DNA of 64,000 nucleotides from Acidobacteriota bacterium. Its GTDB lineage: Bacteria > Acidobacteriota > Thermoanaerobaculia > Gp7-AA8. The stretch covers positions 21,245 to 85,244 of the forward strand of contig QHVT01000027.1 of NCBI GenBank assembly GCA_003223645.1, in the 5' to 3' direction. The notes under the pieces were generated by a model. That model was not told where the DNA came from. It did not search any database and saw only the letters and a program-made list of their open reading frames with translations. Position 1 is the stretch's first letter. Each line of letters opens with the position of its first letter. Position numbers and translations under genes: made by a program. Shown here piece after piece: positions 40,891 through 49,763 of the stretch.

Positions 40891-42725
40891 TGGAACAAGA
40901 ACTCCAGGCTGTTGAGCAGCACGAACTGCAGGTCTTCGGCGCGATCGTTGAGCGTGCCGGCCTTCAGATAGTCGATGGCGATCTGGCGCTCCTGCGCGGT
41001 CGGTTTGCGCGAGAGCGTCGCGAGGTACAGCTGATCGGTGACCGTTCCGGGATCGGTCGTCGACGCCAGCACTTTGCTGACCGTTGAGTTGGCGGTGGCG
41101 CGGCGGATGCGCGTGACGACGTTCTGGTCGTTCATCATCGCCAGCGACTGGGTGATCGATGAATCGTTCGAGCGCGCTGTGTCGTCGCGATCGCCGCGAT
41201 TGAAGTCGTTGATGAAAGTCGTCGCGGTGACGCGCCGTCCTTCGAGCGGATCCGGCATCTGCATCGCCATCGGCACGTTCGACATCCCTTGCACGGTGAA
41301 CGACGCCGGCACGTTCGTCGCGATCGCCATCGAGTCGAACACGACCTCGGCCATCATGCGCCGCGGATAGTGGCGCACGTAGTACGGCACGTAGGCGTCG
41401 TTCCACGCGCTCGGCGTGTACGTCGACGAGAGTTGATACGTGTTCGACGTCGCAATCGTGCGCAGCAGCGACTTGAGGCTGTAGCCCTTGGCGATGAATT
41501 CGTCGGTGAGGGCTTCGAGCAGTTCCGGATGCGTCGGCTGCGTGGTGAGCTTGGTGAGATCGAATGCGTTCACCGGCTCGACGAGGCCGAGGCCGAACAT
41601 TTCTTTCCAGAGATAGTTCACGGCGGCGCGCGCGAACTGGCGATCGGCGGTGAGAATGCGTCCGTAGGCGACGCGATGGTCTTCACCGGACTTCGGTGTC
41701 TCGCCGTTCGTGAGGAACGCCGGCGTCACGATGTCGGACTCGCCCGCGTTCGGCGCGCGCGGCGACTTGTTGCCGTCGGTCGTGTTGAGGCGATACGCGC
41801 CGGCGGGATTCGTGCTGACGGTGAACTGCAGGATGTTCGCGTTGGGATTGGCGGGATCGGTGTAGCGCTGTCCGCGCGATTGCGTCTGCGCGAAGAACGC
41901 GGCCATCTTCCAGAAGTCGGTGCGCGTCTTTCCGCGCAGGTACCAGTTGACGGTCTCGAGATGTCCCGCGCCGCTGTGGCAGGAGATGCAGAGCATCGGG
42001 ATGCCGAGGAACTTTTCGGCGGAGTGCGCGGCGAGATTGTCGTACGTGTCCTGAATCGGACCGTTGTTCTGCATCTGCCGCACGACGTAGTTCGCGGTGC
42101 CGGTGGTGAAGTTGAGACCGGCGCCGGAGAGGGCCTCGCGCACCATCTGGTCGTACGGCTTGCCGGAGCTGATGGAGTCGCGGATCCAGGAGTAGTAAAC
42201 GTTGCGGCCGAGGTAGTACTCGCGGCTGTTGTTCGCGACCTGCACGTTCTGCACGAGATCGCCGAACCACATCGTCCAGCGATCATTGAATGCCGTCGAT
42301 GCGAGGAGCTGGTCGATCTTCTTCGCGCGCTTGTCCGGCGTCGTGTCGGCGATGAACGCGAGCACTTCGGCGGAGGTCGGAATCGTGCCGGTGAGATCGA
42401 GGTAGGCGCGGCGGAGGAACTCTTCGTCCTTCGACGGTCCGGTCGGCAGCACGCCGTCTTTCTTCTGCTTCGCGCCGATCCAGGTGTCGATGAAGTTCGC
42501 GACCGGCAGCTCGGTGAGCGGATTGGTCGGCTTCCCGACCGAGCGCCGCTTCGACGTCGACGCGGTGGCGTTCGGCGCGAACGCCTGCGCGTTCGTGGCG
42601 AGCGTCCGGTAAAGGCTGTCCCGCTCGGCGGCGGGAGTCAGCGCGAACGGGCAGGCACCGTCGCCCGCAAATGCCGGTGCGGCGAGCACCAGCGCCATCA
42701 CAAGGACCGGTGATGTACGTTTCAT
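40887..42725 (-). CDS. DUF1549/DUF1553 domain secreted protein with one CXXCH motif
   Basis: About 612 residues from the ATG at 42725, with signal peptide KRTSPVLVMALVLAAPAFAG. DUF1549 (about 75-290) contains FLRRAYLDLTGTIPTSAEV and LLASTAFNDRWTMWFGDLVQ. DUF1553 (about 350-600) contains FARAAVNYLWKEMFGLGLVE and SNTYQLSSTYTPS. A single CISCH heme-type motif lies near residue 250. These pairs are common in Planctomycetota and Acidobacteriota. The function is unknown; electron transfer or polysaccharide processing has been guessed. Confidence 0.92.
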   Translation of the reverse strand: MKRTSPVLVMALVLAAPAFAGDGACPFALTPAAERDSLYRTLATNAQAFAPNATASTSKRRSVGKPTNPLTELPVANFIDTWIGAKQKKDGVLPTGPSKDEEFLRRAYLDLTGTIPTSAEVLAFIADTTPDKRAKKIDQLLASTAFNDRWTMWFGDLVQNVQVANNSREYYLGRNVYYSWIRDSISSGKPYDQMVREALSGAGLNFTTGTANYVVRQMQNNGPIQDTYDNLAAHSAEKFLGIPMLCISCHSGAGHLETVNWYLRGKTRTDFWKMAAFFAQTQSRGQRYTDPANPNANILQFTVSTNPAGAYRLNTTDGNKSPRAPNAGESDIVTPAFLTNGETPKSGEDHRVAYGRILTADRQFARAAVNYLWKEMFGLGLVEPVNAFDLTKLTTQPTHPELLEALTDEFIAKGYSLKSLLRTIATSNTYQLSSTYTPSAWNDAYVPYYVRHYPRRMMAEVVFDSMAIATNVPASFTVQGMSNVPMAMQMPDPLEGRRVTATTFINDFNRGDRDDTARSNDSSITQSLAMMNDQNVVTRIRRATANSTVSKVLASTTDPGTVTDQLYLATLSRKPTAQERQIAIDYLKAGTLNDRAEDLQFVLLNSLEFLFQ

Positions 42726-42887
42726 ATGCAAATCCGACTCAGTCAGGTTCGTTGTCGTTTACATGAATTCTCACACGGACTCGAAGAAACGCGTGTGATG
42801 CGCATCTCAAAATAAGTGGCCCCGCCACCGGCGGCGTCCCCAACGCCCAGCTGCCCTCGCCGGAGGACAGCGACATAGACGAGGACC

Positions 42888-43862
42888 TTAAACGGCGATG
42901 CGCTCGAAATCGTGCAATTTCCGAATGTCCACGCTGATCTCGCCGTGTTCGTCGGGCGGATTGAACATGCTCTGGAAACGCGCGCCCCAGACGATCTCGG
43001 CGATCTTGTAGGACGACCGCGTGTGGACGTTCTGCGAGAACGTTTCCTCGAAGCCGTTGAGAAGGACGAGAAACTCGGCGTCGCAGTCTTTGAGGTCGGA
43101 TGCCGTCCAGTGGCGCAGCGGGCTCTCGTCGTCGATCGGATGGACGATCGTCCAGGCCAGCGGAAAGAAAACGACGCTCTCGCGCTCGAGGCGCAACTGG
43201 AGAAACTCGCGATCGGCCGCGGTGAGGCCGTCGCGCCGGCGGCGGCTGAGCAGCACGCGCGCCTCCAGGTTGACGAGTTGGCTGCTGCGGCGGTTGACGA
43301 TGCGGAACATGAACGCGCGGCCGCCGCGATACGGCGCGATGACCGCGCACTTGCTGAAAATGATGTTCGCGGTGGGACGCGCGAAGCGCGCGAAGACGAA
43401 GCCGGCGACGGCGGTGAACGCGAGGAGACCAATCAGCGACTCGATCGTCATGAGGACGTTCGCGGCGAGGCTGATCGGCGCAATGTGGCCGTAGCCGATG
43501 GTGGCGAGCGTCTCGACGCTGAAGAAGAATGCATCGGCGAAACGGCCGAGCGTCGGCGTGCCGCCGGCGCGCATCAGCGAGCCCTCGCCGGTGGCGACGT
43601 AGAGCAGCGCGAACGTCATGTTCGTGGTGAGGAACACCGCCGTGACGATCAGCAGGAACTTCGTCCAGCTCATCGTCAGCAGGTAGTGATAGAAGGAGAG
43701 CGATTCCCAGAACCGCAGCCCTTCGCGGCGGACGTTGAACGAGCCGTCGCGATTGAGCAGCCGCCTGCGGCTCTCGCGCGCGACGACCGAGCCGAAGCCG
43801 AGGTCCTCGTTGACGCCTTCGGTGGAGGTTGCCGCGCTCACGCGCTCGTCGACTGCACTCAC
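42888..43862 (-). CDS. Inward-rectifier (Kir-type) potassium channel
   Basis: About 324 residues; GTG at 43862 is taken as start, but TTG at 43889 or GTG at 43841 are possible because no ribosome site is clear. An N-terminal slide helix leads to TM1 (SWTKFLLIVTAVFLTTNMTF), a pore loop FSVETLATIGYGHIAP with the TIGYG selectivity filter, and TM2 (LMTIESLIGLLAFTAVAGFV). The C-terminal ~190 residues form the Kir Ig-like cytoplasmic domain (NIIFSKCAVIAPYRGGRAFM, FRIVNRRSSQLVNLEARV). It matches bacterial KirBac channels. It diverges from the DUF6916-like gene. Confidence 0.93.
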   Translation of the reverse strand: MSAVDERVSAATSTEGVNEDLGFGSVVARESRRRLLNRDGSFNVRREGLRFWESLSFYHYLLTMSWTKFLLIVTAVFLTTNMTFALLYVATGEGSLMRAGGTPTLGRFADAFFFSVETLATIGYGHIAPISLAANVLMTIESLIGLLAFTAVAGFVFARFARPTANIIFSKCAVIAPYRGGRAFMFRIVNRRSSQLVNLEARVLLSRRRRDGLTAADREFLQLRLERESVVFFPLAWTIVHPIDDESPLRHWTASDLKDCDAEFLVLLNGFEETFSQNVHTRSSYKIAEIVWGARFQSMFNPPDEHGEISVDIRKLHDFERIAV

Positions 43863-43888
43863 GCGCGCAATTGTGCTACAACGAGGCA

Positions 43889-44203
43889 ATGCTCGACCAA
43901 CTCACGATCGAAACGTTCGAGCCGCTCGTCGGCACGACGTTCTGGCTGCACACGCAGGATGAGACCGGCCGGCGCAAGATCCAGCTGCGCCTCGAAAGGG
44001 CCGCGAAGGTGATGGAAAGCGAAGCGGCACACCTCCCGCGCAATCCCTTCTCCCTCTATTTCCTCGGACCCGGCTCGATCTACCTCGAACAGAAGATCTA
44101 CCACCTCACTCAGGAGGATGCCTTCCCCGAAGGCCTCGACATTTTCCTCGTGCCGATCAGCAAGGAAGCAAACGGATATCAGTACGAGGCCGTATTCGTC
44201 TGA
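43889..44203 (+). CDS. Small DUF6916-like protein
   Basis: 104 residues from the ATG at 43889: MLDQLTIETFEPLVGTTFWL, then FSLYFLGPGSIYLEQKIYHL, then LDIFLVPISKEANGYQYEAV. It resembles the DUF6916 family of small beta proteins of unknown function, whose genes often sit near collar-domain genes; that association is from memory and weak. It has no signal peptide. Confidence 0.75.
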   Translation: MLDQLTIETFEPLVGTTFWLHTQDETGRRKIQLRLERAAKVMESEAAHLPRNPFSLYFLGPGSIYLEQKIYHLTQEDAFPEGLDIFLVPISKEANGYQYEAVFV

Positions 44204-44240
44204 CCGCAATGCTTCGAGCGGGCGGCGTGTTTCGAAGGAC

Positions 44241-44357
44241 ATGGCCCGCGTCCGCACCCGTTCCCCTCGCACCATTCTCGGCTACGCCGTCGTCATCGCC
44301 GCGATCGCCGTCGCGTTCGGATGGCAGATGATGCATGGGATTTGTCCGGTGCCGTAA
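44241..44357 (+). CDS. Very small single-helix membrane protein
   Basis: 38 residues: a basic start (ARVRTRSPR) and one helix (TILGYAVVIAAIAVAFGWQM), ending HGICPVP. The only purine-rich stretch (GAAGGAC) is too close to the ATG to be a good ribosome site. It is plausible but unproven. Confidence 0.4.
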   Translation: MARVRTRSPRTILGYAVVIAAIAVAFGWQMMHGICPVP

Positions 44358-44378
44358 GGGGCGTGTTACGCTTCGACG

Positions 44379-44681
44379 ATGCTTGCTCCCACACCGCCGG
44401 ATCGGCTGGTCGACCCTCAGGGACGTCCGTATTTCCTGTGGGACGTGGACATGACGCTCGCGGAGTTCAAGCAGCGGCTCGCCGACGGCGATCCTCCGGC
44501 GCGTGCGTATCTCATCGGAAAAATGATGCGGCAGGCCAAACCCGACGACGCGCTGCAGTTCGTCACCGCGCAGGAAATGGCCGACCTGTTCCCCGCGCTC
44601 GAAAAGTTCCTCGGGCGTACGCGGGACTTCTGGGCCTGGTTACTCGACGAATGGGGTCGCCGTGGAATCGTCCGGCGGTAG
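44379..44681 (+). CDS. Small protein paired with AbiEii-like toxin
   Basis: 100 residues: RPYFLWDVDMTLAEFKQRLA, then ARAYLIGKMMRQAKPDDALQ. It is helical, without a membrane segment. It overlaps the AbiEii-like gene by 20 bp, which is the usual arrangement of an antitoxin or accessory gene. It does not look like the classical AbiEi winged-helix antitoxin; the antitoxin role is inferred from context. Confidence 0.75.
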   Translation: MLAPTPPDRLVDPQGRPYFLWDVDMTLAEFKQRLADGDPPARAYLIGKMMRQAKPDDALQFVTAQEMADLFPALEKFLGRTRDFWAWLLDEWGRRGIVRR

Positions 44682-45318
44682 TCTCGACGCGCTCCAGAAA
44701 CGCGTGCTGTCGATTCTGTCGGGATTCGAACCGCAATTCATTCTCGGAGGCGGAGGCGCGCTCGCGATCTACCTCGCTCACCGCACGACCAGAGATCTGG
44801 ACCTGTTCTGGCCTGACGCCTCACAACTGATGGAGAGGCCGCGCGCGATCCGGCAACGACTCGTCGATGCTGGACTCTCTGTTTCCACACTGCAGGACAG
44901 CCCCGGTTTCGTTCGCTTTCGCGTTGCCGACCATGCGTCGGCAATCAACCTGGATCTCGTGGCAGATCCGATCGCACGCCTCGAACCACCGAATCGCGTG
45001 AACGTCGCCGGCGCTGCGATCGTCGCGGAGTCCCTTCCGGACCTGCTCGTGAATAAGTTGTGCGCGATGCTGAGCCGGTCCGAGCTCCGCGATCTCATCG
45101 ACACGGAAGCGCTCGTGTCCCATGGAGTCTCGCTGGACGACGCGATCGCCTCGGCGCCCAAAAAAGACGGCGGGTTTTCACCGCTGACGTTTGCGTGGGT
45201 TCTGCAGAACTTCGACGTGCAATCGATGGCGGAAGCGACTCACGTGCCGGATGAGCAACGCGAGCGTCTCGACCGGTTTCGTCGCGATCTCATCGAGCGA
45301 CTGTTGGCGGACCGGTAA
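44662..45318 (+). CDS. AbiEii/AbiGii-family nucleotidyltransferase toxin
   Basis: 218 residues from a GTG at 44662. The nucleotidyltransferase core has FILGGGGALAIYLAHRTTRD followed by LDLFW, the G-G/DxD pattern (TRDLDLFW), then AINLDLVADPI and the LLVNKLCAMLSRSELRDLID motif of the AbiEii/MenT-like family. Such enzymes transfer nucleotides to tRNA or proteins and halt growth; many act in phage defence. Here the partner is the overlapping 100-residue gene. Confidence 0.87.
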   Translation: MESSGGSLDALQKRVLSILSGFEPQFILGGGGALAIYLAHRTTRDLDLFWPDASQLMERPRAIRQRLVDAGLSVSTLQDSPGFVRFRVADHASAINLDLVADPIARLEPPNRVNVAGAAIVAESLPDLLVNKLCAMLSRSELRDLIDTEALVSHGVSLDDAIASAPKKDGGFSPLTFAWVLQNFDVQSMAEATHVPDEQRERLDRFRRDLIERLLADR

Positions 45319-45357
45319 CCGCGTCGCTGATCGCGAGCTCCTGGTAAGTCCGGTGCA

Positions 45358-47709
45358 TCAGTGCGGCACCGCCCTCCGACGGCCGGGGACGTCGTCGTTG
45401 ACGATTGTCACCGTTGCGCTGGTCGTCACGAGTGTCGCGCCGGTGGGACTCGAGAGCTCGATCGTGAACGTCTCATCGCCCTCTATCTTTGTATCGCCTA
45501 AAATGCGGACGGCGATGGTCTGCGTCGTCTGGCCGGGAGCGAAGAAGAGCGTGCCCTGCACGGCGGCGTAGTCGAGTCCCGCGATCGCCGTTCTGTCCGC
45601 GGTCCGGTAGTTGACGAGCACCGCGTGCGCCGCCACGGAGCTCAGCCTGACCGAGATCACTTCGTCGTGGGACTCCGTCCCTTCGATGAACGACGCAGAC
45701 TCCATCGACATCGACGGCAGGGTGCCGACGACCTGCATCAGCTTCACGGCCGACGCTTCGAAATTCTCGTTGCCCGTGTAAGCAGTGGTCAGCTCGTGCG
45801 TGCCGGCGGGCATGTTCTCGAGCCGCACCGACACCGCGGCGGCGGATAGGTGCTGCTGCGACATCATCGTGCTTCCTTTGCTCACCATGACCATGCCGTC
45901 GGCCGGCGGCGCTGAACGTCCGGGCGTGGTGACGCGAACGCTGAGCACGACCGGCGCGCCCGGCGGCGCCGGGTTCGCGGATGAATCGACTGAGACGAGC
46001 GTCGGCGCCCTCGCCACGATCTGTGTCATCGACGCCGTTCCGGCATTGAAAACCGCATCGCCCGAATACGCGACTTCGATTGCATGGGGCCCGGCGTTCA
46101 TCAGCGAAACCGTATTCGTCACGTTGCCGGAGGCATTCAGCGCGGCGGTCTTCACCGCCGTGCCGTCGACGCTCAGCGTCACCGTGCCCGTCGGCAGATC
46201 GGAAACACTCGCATCGCCGGCCGCGACGGAAATCGAGAACATGACGCTTTCGCCGTACGTCGGGCGAGACGGCGATGATGTCGTGGTGATGTTCGGATTT
46301 CCTTTTACGACCGTGTGCGTCAGCGGCACGGACGTACTGCCCTCGAACGTGTCGTTGCCCGCATACGATGCCGTGATCGTGTGCGCGCCGAGGGTGAGGA
46401 TCTTCGTCGTCAGTGTGGCAATGGCGTTCTGCAGTGTCGAAGAGCCGAGCGAAGACGATCCGTCGAAGAACGTAACGCTGCCCGCCGCCACGCCGCTCGT
46501 CGCCGTCACCGTCGCGGTGAAGGTTACGGGCTGGTGCATCTCCGTCGTCGCACGATTCTGCGCCAGCGTCGTCGTTGTAGCCGTCTTGGTCGTTGTCGAG
46601 CCGGACTGGCCAAGGACGACGTCGTTGCCATCGCCGCCTTTGTACGTGAGACGCAGCTTCGACCCGTAGCCCGTGCTGATCTCCGAGCCTTCGGGCAGGT
46701 TGTCGAAGATGCCACTGACGCCGTCGATGCCATCGTTGTCGATCAGCGTGAACGACTGGCCCGGCGACGGCGCCCTGAAGAACGTCAACTGCAGCGTTCC
46801 GGCGAGCGACACCCCCCCGGTCACTTTGACTTGATCCGACGTGCCGCCTGGATTCAGATCGGCGGCCAGCCCCATCATGATCGAGAGCGAGCCGGTCCTC
46901 AGCGTCGCCACCGCGTGCGACGGCGCGGAGTTGCTCGGACGCCACGAGCCGGGAGTCAGCGTGCCGGACATGACTTCTCCGGTCGTTCCCGTTCCGCTCA
47001 GGCGCGACGCATAGATCGTGGCGCTCGGATAGGACGCGGTGACATTGACGATGCCGGTGATCGGTCCGTGGAACGTGCCGTTCGCGTTGAGGGAGATGCC
47101 GGAGCCGTACGCGTCGATCGTGCCGTCTCCGTTGATCGCGCCGTTGAATGTCGTGTCGACCGTGTCGATGGTCAACGTGTTGCCGTTGATGTCGATCGGG
47201 CCGTTGAACGTCGTTTGGATCGCGGGCTTGAAGCGCACCGAGTTGGCGAGCTTCAGCGGAGCATTGCAGGTGAACCGGATGATGCTGCTGCCGCCGTACG
47301 CGAACGTGAGGTCGCCGGTGAGCGTCAGCGGGTTGCCGCCGAGGATGTAGTCGGCGTTGAAGGTCATGGGACCGACGTTGAAACCCGCGGGCAGATCGTT
47401 CGTCGTCGTTAAACGCGAGCCGGCAGGAAAGAGGAGCGGCTCACCCGCGACCGGAACGATGAACGGATCCCAGTTCGCCGCGTCGGACCATTTGTCGCTG
47501 TTGGTGCCGATCCAGGTCTTCGCCGGAGCGCCGGCGGTGAGCACGACGTCATTGCCGTCCTCAGTGGCGCTCGGAACGCCGTTCGGACTCCAGTTGAGCG
47601 CCTCCGACCAGTTCGCGTTGACGCTTCCAGTCCACTGCCGGTTCGCTGCAAACGCGGGAACGGCAGACAGCCACGCAACCACCACGGCAGCAGCAACTGC
47701 TCGACGCAT
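45358..47709 (-). CDS. Secreted Ig-like and Calx-beta repeat protein
   Basis: 783 residues with signal peptide RRAVAAAVVVAWLSAVPAFA. Residues about 22-380 are a beta-helix-like region with the start NRQWTGSVNANWSEALNWSP. Tandem bacterial Ig-like (Big_3-type) domains follow (about 395-660), with GVAAGSVTFFDGSSSLGSST, TITASYAGNDTFEGST and AIEVAYSGDAVFNAGT. A Calx-beta domain is at the C-terminus (about 675-775: SASFIEGTESHDEVISVRLS, GLDYAAVQGTLFFAPGQ). It is probably a surface or matrix adhesin. It has no anchor motif. Confidence 0.85.
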   Translation of the reverse strand: MRRAVAAAVVVAWLSAVPAFAANRQWTGSVNANWSEALNWSPNGVPSATEDGNDVVLTAGAPAKTWIGTNSDKWSDAANWDPFIVPVAGEPLLFPAGSRLTTTNDLPAGFNVGPMTFNADYILGGNPLTLTGDLTFAYGGSSIIRFTCNAPLKLANSVRFKPAIQTTFNGPIDINGNTLTIDTVDTTFNGAINGDGTIDAYGSGISLNANGTFHGPITGIVNVTASYPSATIYASRLSGTGTTGEVMSGTLTPGSWRPSNSAPSHAVATLRTGSLSIMMGLAADLNPGGTSDQVKVTGGVSLAGTLQLTFFRAPSPGQSFTLIDNDGIDGVSGIFDNLPEGSEISTGYGSKLRLTYKGGDGNDVVLGQSGSTTTKTATTTTLAQNRATTEMHQPVTFTATVTATSGVAAGSVTFFDGSSSLGSSTLQNAIATLTTKILTLGAHTITASYAGNDTFEGSTSVPLTHTVVKGNPNITTTSSPSRPTYGESVMFSISVAAGDASVSDLPTGTVTLSVDGTAVKTAALNASGNVTNTVSLMNAGPHAIEVAYSGDAVFNAGTASMTQIVARAPTLVSVDSSANPAPPGAPVVLSVRVTTPGRSAPPADGMVMVSKGSTMMSQQHLSAAAVSVRLENMPAGTHELTTAYTGNENFEASAVKLMQVVGTLPSMSMESASFIEGTESHDEVISVRLSSVAAHAVLVNYRTADRTAIAGLDYAAVQGTLFFAPGQTTQTIAVRILGDTKIEGDETFTIELSSPTGATLVTTSATVTIVNDDVPGRRRAVPH

Positions 47710-47808
47710 GTTCCACCTCGAAAGTTTTGCGAGAACTGCAAAAACGGCGCCTCGGAATTTGCAAGTTTACTCACCATGCGGGCTATCGGCGGACTCCTCT
47801 CGACGGTC

Positions 47809-47825
47809 TGGCTAACATTTAGCCA
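47809..47825 (-). promoter_or_regulatory. Operator-like palindrome TGGCTAA-N3-TTAGCCA
   Basis: A perfect 7-3-7 palindrome about 100 nt upstream of the Ig/Calx-beta gene start. Its size and position suit a regulator site in the promoter region. Confidence 0.5.
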
Positions 47826-47830
47826 ATCAT

Positions 47831-47897
47831 GCATTCCATGGTTATTTCGCGACGTAAATTGAGTGGCTCGCGTGCGTTCCGTGGTTATTGCGCGACG
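47831..47897. repeat. 24-bp direct repeat upstream of the Ig/Calx-beta gene
   Basis: Copies at 47831-47854 and 47874-47897 match at 21 of 24 bases, starting GC(A/G)TTCC(A/G)TGGTTATT. The second copy overlaps the end of the GNAT gene. With the adjacent palindrome it forms a compact regulatory-looking region. Confidence 0.6.
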
Positions 47898-48403
47898 CTG
47901 TCGGGTGGCGTCCAGCGCATCAGGTAATAGACGCCGTTGGTGTCGACGTGCTGGAAGCCGAGGCGCTGGTAGAGGCGGAGGGCGGGGTTGAAGGCTTCGA
48001 CGTGAATGGTGACGGGCTTGGCGGCGGCGGCGCCGCGCGCGAGGACGTCGTGCAGGAGTTGCGTGCCGGCGCCGCTGCCGCGGGATTCGGGGATCAGCGC
48101 GATGTCGACGAGGCGGATCTGGTCCTTCCATTCGTCGATCCAGAGGCGGCCGATGGGCAGGCCGTCGCGCTCGATGATGTTGCGCTCGCAGGTCGGATAG
48201 TGAATGCGGTAGTGCTCGAACTGCGCGGAGAATTGCTGGTCGAGGAATTCGATCTTCTGCGCCTCGTCGAACGGGTAGTGCTGCATCTCCTCCGCCCGCG
48301 TGGAGTGGTAGAGACGGCGCATGAAGTCGTAGTCGGAATCGGCGGCGGGACGAAGAGTGATCGCGCCCGAATGGGCGCGATCACTCGAAGGGGACTGGCT
48401 CAC
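47885..48403 (-). CDS. GNAT family N-acetyltransferase
   Basis: About 172 residues from the GTG at 48403, 2 bp after the upstream stop. Family features are ITLRPAADSDYDFMRRLYHS (strand 1/helix 1), LVDIALIPESRGSGAGTQLL (the R/Q-x-x-G-x-G/A acetyl-CoA loop) and ALRLYQRLGFQHVDTNGVYY (motif B). The substrate is unknown. A perfect GATCGCGCCC/GGGCGCGATC palindrome (48359-48382) lies in the N-terminal coding part. Confidence 0.88.
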   Translation of the reverse strand: MSQSPSSDRAHSGAITLRPAADSDYDFMRRLYHSTRAEEMQHYPFDEAQKIEFLDQQFSAQFEHYRIHYPTCERNIIERDGLPIGRLWIDEWKDQIRLVDIALIPESRGSGAGTQLLHDVLARGAAAAKPVTIHVEAFNPALRLYQRLGFQHVDTNGVYYLMRWTPPDSVAQ

Positions 48404-48405
48404 GG

Positions 48406-49134
48406 TCAGGAAGCGTAGTCGATGCGGAGCACGATGTGCTCGAAAGGCGCGGTGACGCCGTTCGAGTCGACGAGCGCCATGCGGCCATCGACGCGATCCA
48501 GGTTCCATCCGGACCAGCGCGGCACGGAGTCGTTCTCGAAGAGAGGCACGACGATGTAGTAGCCGCGCACGAGCTTCAGCGAATCGCCTTCGCTGAGCAG
48601 CGAAAGCGTGAGCGGCAGCGCCTGCGAGTCGCCGACCGCGGCACCGGTCATCGCGTCGCGGCGCGAGGTCGCGCGCGCATCGAGGGCTCCGCTCTCCGCG
48701 CCGACGCTGAAGCGAATCTGGTGCACTTCGTCGACGGGCACGTTGAAGCTCACCGGGCTGCCCTGGCAACCCTGGACGCGGTTACATCCCCACGCCCGGA
48801 ACGGGGCCTCGCGGCGCTCCGCACCATCCATGTAGGAGAAGTGCGTGAGCAGCTCGACGGCGCGGCGCCCGGCCGCATCCGCGGAGTGTCCGCTGGTGCC
48901 GGATACGGTGACCCGCGCGCCGCGGCCGATGAAGCCGCCGTCGCCGGCAGGAATGTTCGCTGCGTCGACGACGGTCGCATCATCGAGTGCTGCGAACGCC
49001 ACGGCGAGCCGTTTCGGCGAGGCACCTGCCTCTGCACCGAATAGCTTCGGCCCCATGGTGGCGGCGGCAAGTACACAGGTCGATGACACGACCAGAAACT
49101 GGCGCCTTCCGATCTCGCGGCCGTTGGTGTTCAT
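48406..49134 (-). CDS. Tat-signal secreted protein of unknown function
   Basis: About 242 residues from the ATG at 49134. The signal GRRQFLVVSSTCVLAAATM resembles a Tat leader. The mature part is beta-rich: ARVTVSGTSGHSADAAGRRA, VDEVHQIRFSVGAESGALDA, and the end FEHIVLRIDYAS. No family is recognised. It lies downstream of three collar genes on the same strand and just upstream of the GNAT gene. Confidence 0.75.
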   Translation of the reverse strand: MNTNGREIGRRQFLVVSSTCVLAAATMGPKLFGAEAGASPKRLAVAFAALDDATVVDAANIPAGDGGFIGRGARVTVSGTSGHSADAAGRRAVELLTHFSYMDGAERREAPFRAWGCNRVQGCQGSPVSFNVPVDEVHQIRFSVGAESGALDARATSRRDAMTGAAVGDSQALPLTLSLLSEGDSLKLVRGYYIVVPLFENDSVPRWSGWNLDRVDGRMALVDSNGVTAPFEHIVLRIDYAS

Positions 49135-49187
49135 GCGATCTCTCCTCATCTCTCGATCGATCTTTCTTGCATCGTAAGGGCAAAGCC

Positions 49188-49709
49188 TCAAGTCCGAGGC
49201 GGGAAAACCCCTTGTAAGGCGATATTGAAATAGAACGTCAGGTAGGGCTGGAGGTTGTTGTGCGGCTGGTCGCCGCCTGCCGGCGCCAGCGCCTCCGGCG
49301 CGAACTGAATGATGTTCGCGTTCGTGGTCTGCTGATATGGATTGCCCGCCGATCCGCGCGCGATCACTCGAGTCGCCGGATCCGCGAGGTCGCCCGGCTG
49401 CGACAGCGCTCTCCATCCGTGCGAATGCGACGGAATCTCGCTCTCGAGCAGCGACACGGTCTCGCTTCCACCGGTCTCTCCAAGGTCATGCAACGATAGC
49501 CCCGGTCCCTGTCCCGGATGCATCGGCGCGCGGCCCTGAAGGTCGGGCAACGCAAAGTTGGACTTGCCGTCTCCGCCGTAGGTCGTTCCCAGCAGCGAGA
49601 ACAGCGCCGTGTTCTGCGACAGCGGCAGCAATTGCCCGTCGCACCACGCCCATCCCTTAGGCGCGAAGTTGAACGGGAAGATGCGAATCTCTGCTACGAA
49701 TGGATCCAT
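49188..49709 (-). CDS. Phage-tail-collar (MdpB-like) protein A, copy 1
   Basis: 173 residues. The collar module is at the N-terminus: VAEIRIFPFNFAPKGWAWCD, ALFSLLGTTYGGDGKSNFAL and PDLQGRAPMHPGQGPGLSLH. A fibre-like second half holds ESEIPSHSHGWRALSQPGD and ends FYFNIALQGVFPPRT. It differs from the gene at 57434 at only three residues. It is the last of three tandem collar genes following the giant gene. Confidence 0.92.
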   Translation of the reverse strand: MDPFVAEIRIFPFNFAPKGWAWCDGQLLPLSQNTALFSLLGTTYGGDGKSNFALPDLQGRAPMHPGQGPGLSLHDLGETGGSETVSLLESEIPSHSHGWRALSQPGDLADPATRVIARGSAGNPYQQTTNANIIQFAPEALAPAGGDQPHNNLQPYLTFYFNIALQGVFPPRT

Positions 49710-49763
49710 GTTCTCGATCTCCTCTCTCTTTCATCTCTCGAATTGCAGGAGCTCCACTGATTC

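Noticed and set aside
40891..41406. N-terminal extension of the DUF1501 protein
   Set aside because: It lies fully within the DUF1549/DUF1553 gene; the Tat signal and ATGA coupling fix the start at 40890.
48404..48769. N-terminal extension of the GNAT protein
   Set aside because: It lies inside the upstream Tat-protein gene and is Arg-rich shadow sequence.
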